Shown one piece after another: positions 14,601 to 27,654 of a DNA stretch of 64,000 bases; position 1 is the first letter of the stretch; every line of letters begins with the position of its first letter. The notes below the pieces were generated by a model, which saw nothing but the letters and a program-made list of their open reading frames with translations, searched no databases and was not told where the DNA came from. The stretch is taken from positions 2,744,001 through 2,808,000 of the forward strand of contig JACVTC010000002.1 of the NCBI GenBank assembly GCA_016946835.1. The letters are read 5' to 3'. The translations under genes and the position numbers were made by a program. This DNA is from Neocallimastix lanati (nom. inval.) (Eukaryota > Neocallimastigomycota > Neocallimastigomycetes > Neocallimastigales > Neocallimastigaceae).

Positions 14601-15001
14601 AAGAAAAAAAATAAAAAAAAAAAAATAGTAATAATAATATAAAAATATTATGAAATGATATTAATGTTATTTTTTTTTTTTTAAAAATAAAATAAAATAA
14701 TAAAATAAAAAAAAAAAAAAAATACAACAATAAAATAATAAAATAGTTAAGGATTGTACAAATACTTTATATAAAATAAAACAAATTATATTGTTATATT
14801 ATTATATGAAATGAATAATATATATATATATATTTTTTAAAAAAAAATGAAATTTAAAAGATACATATATATTTTATTTAATACTTATTTATAAATAAAA
14901 AGATAAACATGCTTAATTATCTTTTTTTTTTTTTAAAAAAAAAAATAAAAAATACGATTTTATATAAATATAGTGTTGGAATACTTTTTTTTTTTTATTT
15001 T
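11604..15001. other. Intergenic region between convergent kinase and Tra2-like genes
   Basis: No gene seen. This holds the 3' ends of two convergent genes (kinase on +, Tra2-like on -) plus A/T homopolymers, AT-dinucleotide runs and a T-rich stretch of TTATTATTTATT-type repeats at about 12985-13245. A frame at 14909-15103 on the + strand is only the antisense of the last Tra2-like exon plus T-rich DNA. Confidence 0.7.
12985..13245. repeat. Degenerate TTATTAT/TTTATT repeats
   Basis: About 260 bp of imperfect 4- to 7-bp T/A units (TTATTATTTATT, TTCAATTATTTATTA), of the same kind as at 2.8 and 4.1 kb. Probably slippage-derived. Confidence 0.6.
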
Positions 15002-16610
15002 TTAACTTCTTCTTCTTCTTCTTATACTTCCACTGCGACTTCTTCTTCTATGACGAGAAGATCTACTTCTACTTCTACTTCTACTTCGACTTCTGGATAT
15101 TGATCTACTTCTCCTGTAAGATCTTCCATGTGAAGAACGATAATCGCGATAATCACGACGATTAACATTTCCCATATACCTTCCTGGAGTTGGATCATGA
15201 GCTCTTTGAGTGATTGAATAATCAACACGAATCTTCCTTCCATCTAAGTTCTTATAATAATAATAATAATAATAATGATTCAGTAAAAGAATTAGAATAT
15301 TAATAAATATTTAGGTGAAAAAAAAAAAAAAAGTATAATCACAAAATAATGATTTCTTTTTTTTTTTTTTTTTTTTTTTGCTTTGTATTATTTTGTATTT
15401 ATCAATTATTATATTAATATTTTAATATATATTTACAATTCCATTAAGTTCCTTTCTAGCATCTGTGGCATCATCAATATTTTCGAAATAGACAAAACCG
15501 TAACAACGAGATTTATTTGTCTTTAAATATATAATATAAATAGCAAATTATATAATTAATACATAAGAATAAGAAGTAAATAGAAAATAATAATTATACT
15601 ATTAATAACAATTAAATATAATTATGATTATATATTTTTATTATTATTATTATAAATGTATTTAACAAACGTATAAATAAATATTATTTATACCTTTTGA
15701 TTATAGATAATGATAACTTTTTCAGTTTTACCATACTTTCCAAATTTTTCTTTTAAATCTTCTTCTTTAGTCCTACTACTTAATCCAAATACACCTAATA
15801 CTTTAGATGGTTCTGGTGCATCTCTAGTAACACCTTCTGGTGGACTCCAAGCACGTGGTGGTGATCTTTTATTATTCATTTAAGAGTTTATAATGTTTAG
15901 TATTTATTAATGTTAATTAATATTTATTATTTTTATTATTATTATTAATTTTAAAAAAATTAATTAAATTATTATTTAAAAAAGGGCAAATATACAAATT
16001 ATAAATTATTAAAACTTTTATTAATTAATAAAATTTTTTAATATTATTTAAAGAATTTTTTAATATTAATTTACCTTCTTCTGTCTCTACTTCTGTCTCT
16101 ACTTCTATATCTTCTTTCTCTACTACTTTCTCTACTTCTATCTCTACTTCTATATCTTCTTTCTTTACGATATCTATCATGGCTTCTACTTCTACTTTTG
16201 TTCCTACTTCTGCTTCTACTTTTACTTCTTGAATAAGATCTATGACGATCAGAACGCCTTGAACTTTCTCTAACTTTTTCTCTCTCTTTATCTCTACTTC
16301 TACTCTTTGATAGAGAGGGTGATCTAGATTTAGAACGAACTACATCAGCTAATGGAGATCTTGGAGATCTTGGAGATCTTGGAGATAATGAATCTTTTGG
16401 TAATGGTGCAGGAGATAACGGAGATAAGGAATTTTTTGGATAATAATCAGTTAATGAATTCTTTTGATAAGAACTTACAGAACTTGGAGATCTAGGAGAA
16501 ACTGATAATTTTGATTCCTTTTCTTTTTCTTCTACTTTATCTTTTTCCTTTTCTTTTTCTGATTCTGGTACTGTTTCTGGAACAGGCTCTGCTGTTTCAG
16601 CATCTATCAT
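15002..16610 (-). CDS. Transformer-2-like SR splicing factor, 4 exons
   Basis: Exons on the minus strand: 16610-16075, 15865-15694, 15520-15437, 15250-15002, together about 346 residues. Junctions are phase 2, 0 and 0, with GTAAAT/GTATAA donors; the first intron has a good branch site (ATACTAAAC). The layout is RS domain, RRM, RS domain, as in Tra2 proteins. The N-terminal Arg/Ser part (about 90-179) is followed by an RRM with RNP2 VLGVFGL (201-207) and RNP1 RCYGFVYF (241-248). The Tra2-type linker [12 protein letters not shown] and a C-terminal RS tail of about 45 residues follow. Role: sequence-specific RNA binding and splice-site or exon recognition in the nucleus, with RS domains that SR kinases phosphorylate. 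The start is the Met of MIDAETAEP. The frame stays open six codons upstream to an AG acceptor, and a possible 5' exon ending ATGAAAAG near 16686 does not join in frame, so I take it as 5' UTR. Confidence 0.92.
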
Positions 16611-17194
16611 TTTTTGATCTTGATCAGTCTAAATAATTTTATTAAAAATATAAATATATAAGTTGTTAAAATTATTTTATTTTACCTTTTCATTATTATT
16701 ATTATTAAATAATGAAAAAAAAAATAAAAATAAAAAGTAAATTTAAAAAATTATTAAAATATTAAATACTATATATAAGTTATAATTATAAAAATTATTA
16801 ATTTAATTATATCTAATAATATTTAAATATTAGTATAATTGCCTTCTTTGTATTATTTAAGTTATGATTTTTTCTTGAATAACTTTTATCATAACTTTTA
16901 CATATATTAAACATACTTTATCTTTTTCTTTTCATTATTTCTTTTTTCTTTAAATTTTATTTAAACTTTGAGATAAAGATTAAATGTCATATTATTCTTA
17001 TTATTCTTGATTGATTCACTTTATCTTGACTTTTTTTTTTTTTTTTTTTTTTTTTCAGTTCAGTTCTTTTTTTCTTTTATTTATTATTTTTATTATTTTT
17101 TTTTATTTTTTCTATTTTATTTTACTTCCTTTCCTTTCCTTTTATTTCCTTATATTTTCCTTTCTTTTCCTTTCCTTTCCTTTCTTTTTCTTTC

Positions 17195-17231
<37 letters not shown>

Positions 17232-17714
17232 CTTTCTTTCTTTCTTTAAATCTATTTTTTTTCTTTAATTTTTCACTTTTATAAGCAACAACTACAGTTT
17301 GTATCAAATCTTCTTAATATTTTTTCACTAATTTTTGAAGCCTTTTTTTCTTTTTTTTCTTTTTTTTTCTTTTTTTTTCTTTTTAAAAAAAAAACTATAA
17401 AAAAAGATTTCTTGCAAATTATAACTTCTTTTTTCGATCTTGTCTTACAAAAAACATAATAATAGTTCGCGTTCCTCCTATTAAAATACTAAATTTATTT
17501 ATTCTAATTATTGATGTAAATATTTAGCAAAAATACATTAATTGCTTATTTGAATTGCTTATAGTAATTTATTCCGTTTAACAATAAAAAATAAAATATC
17601 ACAATAAATTCTTTAAATGAATTTTATATTATTTATATAATATACAATTCCATTTTTAATTTAATTATTACTTGTTTTATTTCATTCCCTTTCCAAACCA
17701 AACAATTACTAATA

Positions 17715-17760
<46 letters not shown>

Positions 17761-18029
17761 TATTTTCTAATAATTATTCTATTTTGATTAAATTAAAAAT
17801 TTTTAATTTTATATTTAATAAATTTGAAGTTCGTTTATATTTTTTACAATTTAATATATATTTATTTATATAAAAGTTCATTCTTAACATAATAAATAGC
17901 AAAAATGTGAAAATATATAAAATTAATCCTTATTCATTTAATTTATAAAGATTAACAAATAAATAAATTATTAAAAATAAAATAAAATTTATTCTTTTTA
18001 TAATAACAATTTATATATACAACCTTAAA

Positions 18030-18030
<1 letters not shown>

Positions 18031-18100
<70 letters not shown>
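18031..18100. repeat. Uninterrupted 70-base poly(A) tract
   Basis: Seventy consecutive A residues, preceded by ACCTTAAAC and followed by GGAAAGG. It is the longest homopolymer in the window. No AATAAA-type signal or open frame lies immediately upstream, so it is not clearly a retroposon tail. Confidence 0.9.
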
Positions 18101-18102
<2 letters not shown>

Positions 18103-19649
18103 AAAGGATTTTCTTATTATTTTTAATTATTGCTTAAACTGAAAATTTATGTATTTTGATTTTTATATTTTAACTTTTTATTTAAAATTCTTTATATATA
18201 TATATTTTTTAAAAATTATTATTTTATTATTATTATTATTTATTTACCAGAGTATCCATTTCGCTGATGTAATTTTAATAAATGCTTTTCAACTAATCTT
18301 TATAAAGATTAATACTTCTAATTTAAATTTAATTCAATTTATATATATATTTTTTAAAATATATATATTTATAAATTTAAAAAATAAAAAAAAAAAAAAA
18401 TAAGAGGAAAAAAAAAGAAAAAAAAAATAATATATAAAAAAAGTGAAAATACTTGTGTTAATAAATTAATAATAAAATAAATTTTTTTATTAAATAAATA
18501 TAATATCATATTAATTTGATTATAAAATTGTTATAATTACATTTAACATTTAATAAACAAATTTTTTAAAAAAAAAATATATATATATATATATAACTTT
18601 ATTTATTAATATTTTGTAATATAAAATTATATTAATTAAATAAATAAATATATTTTACTTTTGGATTAGCTTATAATGATATAATTTTAATTATTGAGAA
18701 TAAATAAAGAAAATGAAAAGAAAAGAGAAAAAAAAAGTTTATAAAGTTTACAAATTTAACTTAAAAAAGAGTAAAATAAAAAGCAAGTTTTGAATAAATC
18801 ATCAATTATTTATATAATACTTTTTTAATTTAATATATATATTAATAAAAAAATTTTTATTGATGTATTATTTCAATGACTTTCAAAATGTATAGAAAAA
18901 ATTTTTTAAAAATTATTTTGATAAATGAAATTACTTTTTAAAAAAATGTGTTTTTATTAATAAAAAATTAATTATATTTTAAAAATTGAAATTTACCTAA
19001 TAACAATAAGATGATATTTAAATATCGATAGTAATAATAATAAAAAGATATTATTTAAAAAAAAATAACAAATACTGATAGATGATATTAATAGTGAATA
19101 ATGAAGGAATACATCAATAAATAAATAAATCAATAGATAAATTGATAAATTAATAAATAAATAAATAAATAAATAATAAATAAATAATTATATTAATAGT
19201 AAAAAAATATATATATATATATAAAATTTAATTAAATAATAATATTAATTATTTTGATAATTATAAATTATAATATGTATTTATAAATAATAAATTTTGT
19301 ATTTAAAATATAATAAATATATATTTTTTTATGAATATATATTTAAAACAATAAATATACTAATAATAAATAAAATACTTTTATAATTATAATAAATAAT
19401 AATAAATTTTGTATTTTTAATTTATAAAAAAAATATATGTTAGTAGGAGTAACTATTACGATTATTATTTATTATTCAACATTATTATTATTATTAAAAT
19501 ATAATTATTTAATTATATATTATTTTCTATTATTTATTATTACTGTTACTGTAAAATTAATTATATGAAAAAAATAAATTTATAAATTTATGTTTTGACT
19601 ATTGATTAAATTATTCTATTGGATAGTTTAAAATGAAAATAAAAATAAA

Positions 19650-20123
19650 ATAAAATATAGTAGAAATATGAATATAAAGTACAGATTGAATAAAATAAAA
19701 TTAAATAAATAGTAGAATATGAATATAAAGCACAGATTGAATAAAATAAAATTAAATAAATAGTAGAATATGAATATAAAGCACAGATTGAATAAAATAA
19801 AATAAAATAAAATAAATAGTAAAATATGAATATAAAGTACAGATTGAATAAAATAAAATAAAATAAAATAAATAGTAGAATATAAATATAAGTACAGATT
19901 GAATAAAATAAAATAAAATAAAATAAAATAAAATAAAATAAAATAAAATAAAATAAAATAAAATAAAATAAAATAAAATAAAATAAAATAAAATAAAATA
20001 AAATAAAATAAAATAAAATAAAATAAAATAAAATAAAATAAAATAAAATAAAATAAAATAAAATAAAATAAAATAAAATAAAATAAAATAAAATAAAATA
20101 AAATAAAATAAAATAAAATAAAA
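19650..20123. repeat. About 50-bp minisatellite ending in an (AAAAT)n array
   Basis: Five copies of a unit of about 50-57 bp with core AGTACAGATTGAATAAAATA preceded by TAGTAGAATATGAATATAA. Cores are near 19678, 19731, 19780, 19836 and 19890, and two of them read AGCACAG. The last copy runs into about 220 bp of pure (AAAAT)n. The same unit occurs in the same orientation at 45.76-46.56 kb. Confidence 0.9.
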
Positions 20124-20978
20124 AAAGTACTAAAAAATTTGAGAAAGATTTTACAGTATTTTTAAAGAGTATTTTTTTTTTTTTTATTGAAAATACTAAT
20201 TTTAATATAAAAAATTATGAACAATTATCGATTTGAACTTTTTTTTTTTTTACATTTCGTATTACTATAATTATTATGTAGTATTAATTAAATATATATA
20301 TAAAGGATTTTCCATATGTATTATTAATCAGGATTAAACTTCTATTTAATTTTTTTTTTTTTTTTTTTTTTTTTTCAGATATTTATGATATTTATGATAT
20401 TAAATTATTATCAGATTTTTAAAACAAAAAAATTGAAGAAATCGAATAAATAAATAAGCCAAAATATAAAAAAGTATTAATAATTAAAGACAATAGATTT
20501 AAAAAAGAAAATTTAAAGTAATAGAACCAAAATAAAATAAAAAAAAAAAAAAAAAATAATATAAATTATATAATTTTAATATTTTAATGTTAAATATCAA
20601 ATTACAGTTTCTTATAGTGGGGGAAAAATAAGATTAAATTTTTTTTTTAATTATTTATATTATATATTATATAATTACGTATATATAATTGTATTATAAT
20701 ATAAATATATATATATATATTTTTTTATTTTTTTTTTTAAAAAAAAATTTATAAATTACTTCTCTTTCTTTTGCTTAAATTTTTTATTTTATATAGTATA
20801 ATATAATAATATGAATTTAATATTGTATTATTATTCATAATTATATTTAATATAATACTTTATAATATAAAAAATACATATCTACAATATTAATATAAAA
20901 TTTTGATTTGAAATCAGTAATAGATGAAGGAGGGAATATTTTTTTATTAAATATATATATATATATAGTATTATAAAT

Positions 20979-22048
20979 ATGGAAATAAATGCATTAGAAA
21001 ATAAGTTGGATAAACCTAATAGGCATCATAAAAGAAAATGCAATACTCCGCAAAAATCTATATCTTCAAATTTAACTCAAATTGAAAAAAAAATTCAAAA
21101 AATACAAACATTGTAAATTCATATATTTTAATATAATAAATTTATTCTTAAAATAAGATACTGATAAAATAATTTTCATAAATTATTTAACATTATAAAT
21201 TATTTATATATGAAAATATGATCTAAAAATATGTTGTTATTAGAGATGTATATGAGGCATATATTAAAGAACCCGAAAAATTATTATATTTTACAAGTGA
21301 TATTAACTCATATTATCCTTTATCAATTAGTAAAAAACTAAAAAATATCAATAGTAGAGGAAGAAGTAGTAAGTAACTAAAAATATCAATATAAATAATG
21401 TATTAAAAAAAAAAAGTTATAATATAGATTATTTTTAATTATATTTGATAATATAAATTCATTTATAGTTCAGTATAAAATTATAATCCATGAATTATTA
21501 AAGTAGAAACATATAATAATTTTTTTTTTAAATAATTTATTTCATTAAAATAACATATTTAAAAAAAAAAAAAAATAAAAAATAAACAAAAAATAAAATA
21601 AAATCAGGATCAATTACCCCATCAAGAAGTGAAAGATCATCAATAACTTCTATTAAAACCTCATCCAAAATATCAAAGAAAACAAGTTCATTATCCCAAC
21701 AATTTAAATTGAAAAATAAAATTAATAATGATATTTATAATTACGTTATTGAAAATCGAATGAATGAATTATATAATTTAGAACGTTATAAAATTAAAGA
21801 TGACGCATATATACCCCCGATTGTTTGGAAAGGTATTATATATATTATTGATATTATGATTGATATTATGAATATATTTTTATTTAAATTTGTACTATAT
21901 TATTTATATTTAATTTTAACTTTAATAGTTTTTAATCTGAATTTATTTTATTTAAAAATAAAACAATTATAGATTAAATTTTTTTTATTATATAATAAAG
22001 TTTTTTTTTTTTTTTTTAATATAATTAAAAAAAAAATTGTAATTAATA

Positions 22049-22103
<55 letters not shown>

Positions 22104-22677
22104 GTTAATAATAATAATAATAATAATTAATAATAATAATAATAGTTAATAATAATAATAATAACAATAATTAATAATAATAATAATGATAATAATTCAT
22201 TAATTTCACTATATATTTAATTATAAATTATTAATTATATTAATATTTATCTATATTTATTCAAATTTAATATAAATATAGTGTTACTGATATTATTAAG
22301 AATTTTAATATTGAACATAAAAACTAATTATTTTTATATATTTTTATATTATTTCATATATATATTACTAAATAGGTAATTCATTAAACATATCAAGTTC
22401 CGAAGTCGGCTATAATTTATTATCAAAAGGAGAAATAAAAGCATGTTCAACTTTAAGGTTATTCCCATTACAATATTTAAATATTAAATATATCTTAATA
22501 TCGGCAAGAGAAGAGATGGGTTTTTTTTCTAAAAAAGATGCTCAAAAATGGATACCTATTGATGTGAATAAAACATGTAAATTATATGATTGGTTTCAAA
22601 ATCTTGGATGGATTTTACCTAATAATCAACCAGATAAAAGAAATAGAAAGGGATCAAGAACAAGAATCCATCCATAA
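20979..22677 (+). CDS. SWIRM-domain protein of Fun19/Laf1 type, 4 exons
   Basis: Exons 20979-21112, 21244-21368, 21608-21832 and 22376-22677 join in frame (phases 2, 1, 1) into 261 residues. The N-terminal half is basic and Ser-rich with an RHHKRK cluster. A PP-I-V-W segment at about 155-160 leads into a C-terminal SWIRM domain at about 170-245. Its diagnostic signature is CSTLRLFPLQYLNIK, KKDAQKW and the helix IDVNKTCKLYDWFQNLGWI. This matches the SWIRM of Ada2 and especially of yeast Fun19 and fission-yeast Laf1/Laf2, where the domain also sits at the C-terminus. The domain binds DNA or nucleosomes, and Laf proteins associate with histone deacetylase complexes, so a nuclear chromatin role is likely. 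No SANT or ZZ domain is present, so it is not Ada2 itself. Intron 3 carries a long (AAT)n array. Confidence 0.9.
22045..22190. repeat. (AAT)n microsatellite in the last SWIRM-gene intron
   Basis: About 145 bp of AAT trinucleotides with AGTTAATAAT interruptions, inside the intron 21833-22375. Confidence 0.85.
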
Positions 22678-23331
22678 GAAATAAGAAATTTAACGAAATA
22701 AAATCATAATACTAATAAAATATATAATAATTAAGCACTTTATAAAAAATTATCTCCAGTATAAAATATTTTTATATACATTATATTATAACATATGAAA
22801 TAATGGATATAAGTTTAACTATATATTGAAAATAAATTTTGTTTTTATAATATTTTGAATATAACAATATTATATTTAATATAATATATTTATATATTAT
22901 TTATTAAAAAAAAAATAAACATTAAAAAAAAAAAATAATATCTATTAAATAATAATAATTAATGAATAAATGGATTTAAAAGAATTTATTAAATTATTAT
23001 TATTTTAAAATTTAAATTATTTTAAATTATAATAAAATTTAAAATATAATTATTATATATTCACATGAATATTAAATATTTTGATTATAAAAAATTCAAT
23101 ATTATAAATGTTACATTATTAATATTATAATTATTGATATACCACATTTTTATTATTTCTTTATTTATTGTATTTAAATTATAGATACTGTTTTATTTAC
23201 ATACATTTATTTATTTCAATTATTTAAATAGTCAATAATCCCTCCTTAATTTTATATATTTTTATTTTGACTTTATTATATATATATATATAAATGGTAT
23301 ATAAATGGTTTTTTATTTTTTATTATGATTA

Positions 23332-23365
<34 letters not shown>

Positions 23366-23655
23366 TTTTAAACTAATGTATAATTGATTTTTTTTTTCCT
23401 ACTGGTAATAAAAATATATTAAAGATAATAATATATATTAAATTTTTGATTTCACTAATAATAATCTTCTAAAAATCATATTAATGTTTTTATCATAAAA
23501 TCAAATTAAAATTTTAAAGTTTTCTTAATAAATTTAAACGTTTTTACGAATATTAAGAAATAGATTATCTATTTTTGAATAAATGAATATTTATATACAT
23601 TTATCTCAAAATTTAAAAATTTGTATCCACAAAATATTATTTATTTTTATTGATA

Positions 23656-23709
<54 letters not shown>

Positions 23710-23762
23710 CCAATGAATATTTAAAATAAAATAAAATATACCTCTTCTTTATAAATATGCAA

Positions 23763-23797
<35 letters not shown>

Positions 23798-25047
23798 TAG
23801 AATAAAATAAAATAAAAGTAAAAAATAAAATAAAAATAAAAATAAAATAAAATAAAAAAAAAAAAAAAAATAATATATAAAAGTTTATTTTATAATAATA
23901 TTAATAAATGTAATTGAAATAAAATAGATCTTCATTTTTTTCCCCAAAAATAACATGATTTCAATATATACAATATATAAAGTTATTATTATCATTGAAA
24001 TATGAATTTTTTTTTTTTTTTTTTTTTTATTTTTACATTATTAATCCATATTCTATCATAAATAATATTTTATAATATTTTATAGTTTTATTTAAAATTT
24101 TAATCCTATAAAAATAAATAAATAATAACTTTTCAAATTTAAATTTCTTCCTGTTTTTATTAACTTTTTTTATTATTATTATTTGTATTGGTAATTATTA
24201 TTTTTTTTCTATATCATTATAAAGTTTTCCAGTCATTCGTAAATTTTTATATTATTTTTATTATGAATATTAATTATTAATTATTATTATTATTATTGTA
24301 ATTAGTATTGTTATTATTATTTTTATTAATATATTTTTATCATTTTTTTTTTATTATAGTTTTAATTTTTAAAAAAATTAAAAACACACTATTTTTTAAA
24401 TCTCTATAATTTTATTTAATAAATATTTTCGACATTTAAAAAAACATATAAATTTTATTCAATTTAAAAAGTACCAATTAAAATTATTAAAGTGTAAACG
24501 AGTAAAGAAAATATAGATTTTATTATAATTATCCTAATATTTTAAAATTATATACTTTTTGCTTTATATGTAATGATAAAAGATACAAAAATTTTTTTAT
24601 TTAATCTTTTTTATATTATATATTTTTACATTAGATTTAATTTTATTTTAATTATATTTTATTTTATTTTATTTTTATTTTATTTTTATTTTATTTTTAT
24701 TTTATTTTTATTTTTATTTTGTTTTTATTTTATTTTTATTTTTTATTATATTTATTTTATTTTTTATTTTATTTATATTTTATTTTATTTTTATTTTTTA
24801 TTTTTATTTTTATTTTTAATGTTATTTTTATCTGTATTTTATTTTTATTTATAGCTAGTTTTATTTTATTTTAAATATTTTACTTTAAAAGGTATTATTT
24901 AGAATGAAAAATATCGTCATACAAAAAGTTTATATTTATTTTAATCAAATTTAAATAAATATTAATAATTTTTTGTCATTAATCTTTTCTCTATTTTATT
25001 TATTTTTTATGAAGTAAGACATAAAGCATAATAATTTTTTTTCTAAA

Positions 25048-25096
<49 letters not shown>

Positions 25097-25412
25097 CTAC
25101 ATATTAATAATAATATTATTATTATTTTATTTATATTTTTATTTTCTTTTTTTTTTTTTTTTTTTTTTTATTTTTATTTTTTTATTTTAATTTATACTTA
25201 TTCATTTTTGTCATTATTTTCTTTGAAAAATAAAAAAGAGATCTGGAAAAAAAAATAAATACATTACTTTCAAAAAAAAAAAAAAAAAAAAAAGCAAATA
25301 ATAGAGAAAAGTAACAATAAAATAAAAGTAAAATAAAATAAAACTATATATATATAATAAAAATAAAACATAAAATACATATTTAAAAAAAATAATTAAA
25401 TAAAAAAAGAAG
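22678..25412. other. Intergenic, AT-rich, no gene seen
   Basis: A/T homopolymers, AT-dinucleotide runs (for example about 23336-23362 and 23650-23680) and (ATTTT)n-like DNA at 24655-24830. The latter creates a spurious Phe/Tyr-rich frame at 24573-24854. No domain-bearing frame on either strand. Confidence 0.7.
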
Positions 25413-26066
25413 ATGAACAAGTTCAGTACTATTACAATTTTAATTATTTTATTATTATGCATTGGAAATGTTTATTCAATAGATCATTCATTAGGAGGTG
25501 ATGTCGATGTTAAACCTTCTATTATTGATAAAATGAAGAAGGAAAAATTTACATATTCATTCAAGGAATTAAAGAATAAAAAATTTACCTTACGAAGAAG
25601 ATGTAGTACATTTAGAGGAAAAGTTATATATGCTTTAAATTATATTGCTAAAAGAGGAGAAAAATTTAGAATTAATACTGAAAAAGCAATAGATAATTGC
25701 AATAAGAAAAAGTTGTGTATTTATTTATTAGTAGGTATTTTTGTAATATGGTATATAAGAAGAGTATTAAAGAATACTATCTTTAATAAAAAGAAAGTAA
25801 ATATCTATTTCAAAGAATCTGAAAAATATAGTAAAAAATCATATGAGGATCTGTCATATCCATATTATGAAGGAAATTCGTATTTATTAAATAATAGTAG
25901 TTATCAATATTCACATTCATATAACTCGGAAGTGAATCGTGAATCACCTTACCAATCAAGAATTACGAAGGTAGTAGCATCAAATACTTCAAGATTCTTT
26001 TCTCAACGTAAGAGAAAAGACGTAAATGATGAAAATTCCAGTTTATATAACTATTCATATGTATAA
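25413..26066 (+). CDS. Orphan single-pass membrane protein with signal peptide
   Basis: Single-exon ORF of 217 residues. An N-terminal hydrophobic stretch (about residues 6-17) ending in NVYS gives a plausible signal peptide cleaved near residue 22. Residues about 23-100 would be luminal or extracellular: Lys/Arg-rich, with Cys64 and Cys96. A second hydrophobic segment at about 102-115 (IYLLVGIFVIWYI) is followed by RR, as in a type I stop-transfer sequence. The cytosolic tail of about 100 residues is Tyr/Ser-rich with SYPYYEG-type motifs and a C-terminal YNYSYV. I recognise no family, and codon use resembles the neighbouring genes. It is likely expressed: good A-rich start context, and composition less AT-extreme than the flanks. 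A 74-bp tandem duplication lies just downstream. Confidence 0.75.
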   Translation: MNKFSTITILIILLLCIGNVYSIDHSLGGDVDVKPSIIDKMKKEKFTYSFKELKNKKFTLRRRCSTFRGKVIYALNYIAKRGEKFRINTEKAIDNCNKKKLCIYLLVGIFVIWYIRRVLKNTIFNKKKVNIYFKESEKYSKKSYEDLSYPYYEGNSYLLNNSSYQYSHSYNSEVNRESPYQSRITKVVASNTSRFFSQRKRKDVNDENSSLYNYSYV

Positions 26067-26084
26067 GTAACAAAAAAAAAAAAA

Positions 26085-26232
26085 TTTTTTTTTTTTTTTT
26101 TGAAGTAGTTGTAATTACATGTCAAAAAATAATAATCAAAAATATCAAATTTATTGAATTTTTTTTTTTTTTTTTGAAGTAGTTGTAATTACATATCAAA
26201 AAATAATAATCAAAAATATCAAATTTATTGAA
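26085..26232. repeat. 74-bp tandem direct duplication
   Basis: Two adjacent copies (about 26085-26158 and 26159-26232), each a T-run followed by GAAGTAGTTGTAATTACAT and then CAAATTTATTGAA. They differ at one base outside the T-run (ACATG versus ACATA). Near-identity implies a recent event. Confidence 0.92.
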
Positions 26233-26508
26233 TCAATTGAAACGAAATTCGTATTTTAACAAATATCTTTTTTTTTCTTTCTCTCTTTATTTATTCTTCA
26301 TTTATACTTCTTTTTAATTTTATATTTATTTAATGTAAATAAATTTTTGTTTATAAAAAATATATATATTATAATTTACAAATAAGAAATATTAATCTAG
26401 TAGTTTATATAAAATCAGGTAAAATAATTATTAAATTATAAATAGAAAATAGAAATAAATAACTTATTTTTTCTTTTTAGTTAAATTACTAGTTAAAATA
26501 GGTAAAAA

Positions 26509-26558
<50 letters not shown>

Positions 26559-26709
26559 CACTATCATCTTTGGTATTAATAAAATTAATGTTTATTAATT
26601 TTAATATATAAAATTTTGAAATATCATTAGAAATTAATAAAGTAATAAATAATAAATAAATAAAAAATTCAAAATTTAAATATTATTCTTAATATTGATA
26701 TATAAATAG

Positions 26710-26748
<39 letters not shown>

Positions 26749-27274
26749 TATTTACACAAAAAAATGAAAGGTGTTTAAAATATTAATTTAAGAAAATTAT
26801 ATATATAATAAATATATATTGAAAAAGTAATAATAATAATATAATTTGTGTAAATATTATAATTAAAATATTAAAAAATAATATTATTAAGAAGTTTAAT
26901 TTTTTAATTATTATAGAATAAAAAAAAAAAGTATTCTCCAAGAATACAATATATTATTAATAGATATAATGAATTAATGAATTTTCCTTTAAAATAAATA
27001 AAAAAAAAAAATATGAAATATTTATTATATTAATTTTATTGTTATAATTAATATATCATTTTAATTCAATATTTATTATGATATTTGTATAATCAATCAT
27101 TTTAATAGGTTTTGTCTCATTATTTAATAATAAAATATTATTGTTTTCTAATAGTACCTTAATATTTAGTTTATAAAATAATATAAATAACATTTTATAG
27201 TTGATATTTCATACAAAACTATTTATTATATATTTTTACAACTAATTGATAGATATTAAAATTTTAAGAAAAAC

Positions 27275-27316
<42 letters not shown>

Positions 27317-27605
27317 GTTTTTTTACTGATAAGGATTTAGTTATATTAATATATATAACTTTGAATTAATTAAAAAAGGAAGTTCTTTTAAAAGAACTTT
27401 GCATTCTAGTATTGAAGTATGATTTATCTAAGGATAAAATTTCACTATGAAAGAGTAAATAAATAAAATTTTTAATTAAATTTTCACAAAATATATTAAA
27501 ATAAAATTCCTTTTTTACTAAAAACAGAGTACAAAATATTTGATAATTAAGATTCAACGACATCACCAAATTTGTAAACATTTTTTTTTTTTTAAAAAAT
27601 AGTAT

Positions 27606-27650
<45 letters not shown>

Positions 27651-27654
<4 letters not shown>

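Larger units (their letters stand above)
16611..20978. other. Intergenic region with homopolymers and a minisatellite
   Basis: Upstream DNA shared by two divergent genes (Tra2-like on -, SWIRM on +). The first 100 bases probably contain a 5' UTR intron of the Tra2-like gene. Pyrimidine-rich tracts at 17.0-17.4 kb produce meaningless Phe-rich or Lys-rich frames. A 70-base poly(A) run and a minisatellite are listed separately. No gene seen. Confidence 0.65.

Noticed and set aside
15022-15243. Separate 73-residue minus-strand ORF
   Set aside because: This frame is off by one from the Tra2-like last exon; the correct frame continues the RRM and the RS tail.
16680-16700. Upstream ATG exon for the Tra2-like gene (ATGAAAAG then GTAAAA)
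   Set aside because: Splicing to the acceptor before ACTGATCAAG puts the main frame out of register, so it is more likely a 5' UTR exon.
27366-27581. 71-residue minus-strand ORF with FKRTSFFN terminus
   Set aside because: No domain, splice context or composition distinguishing it from flanking intergenic DNA.
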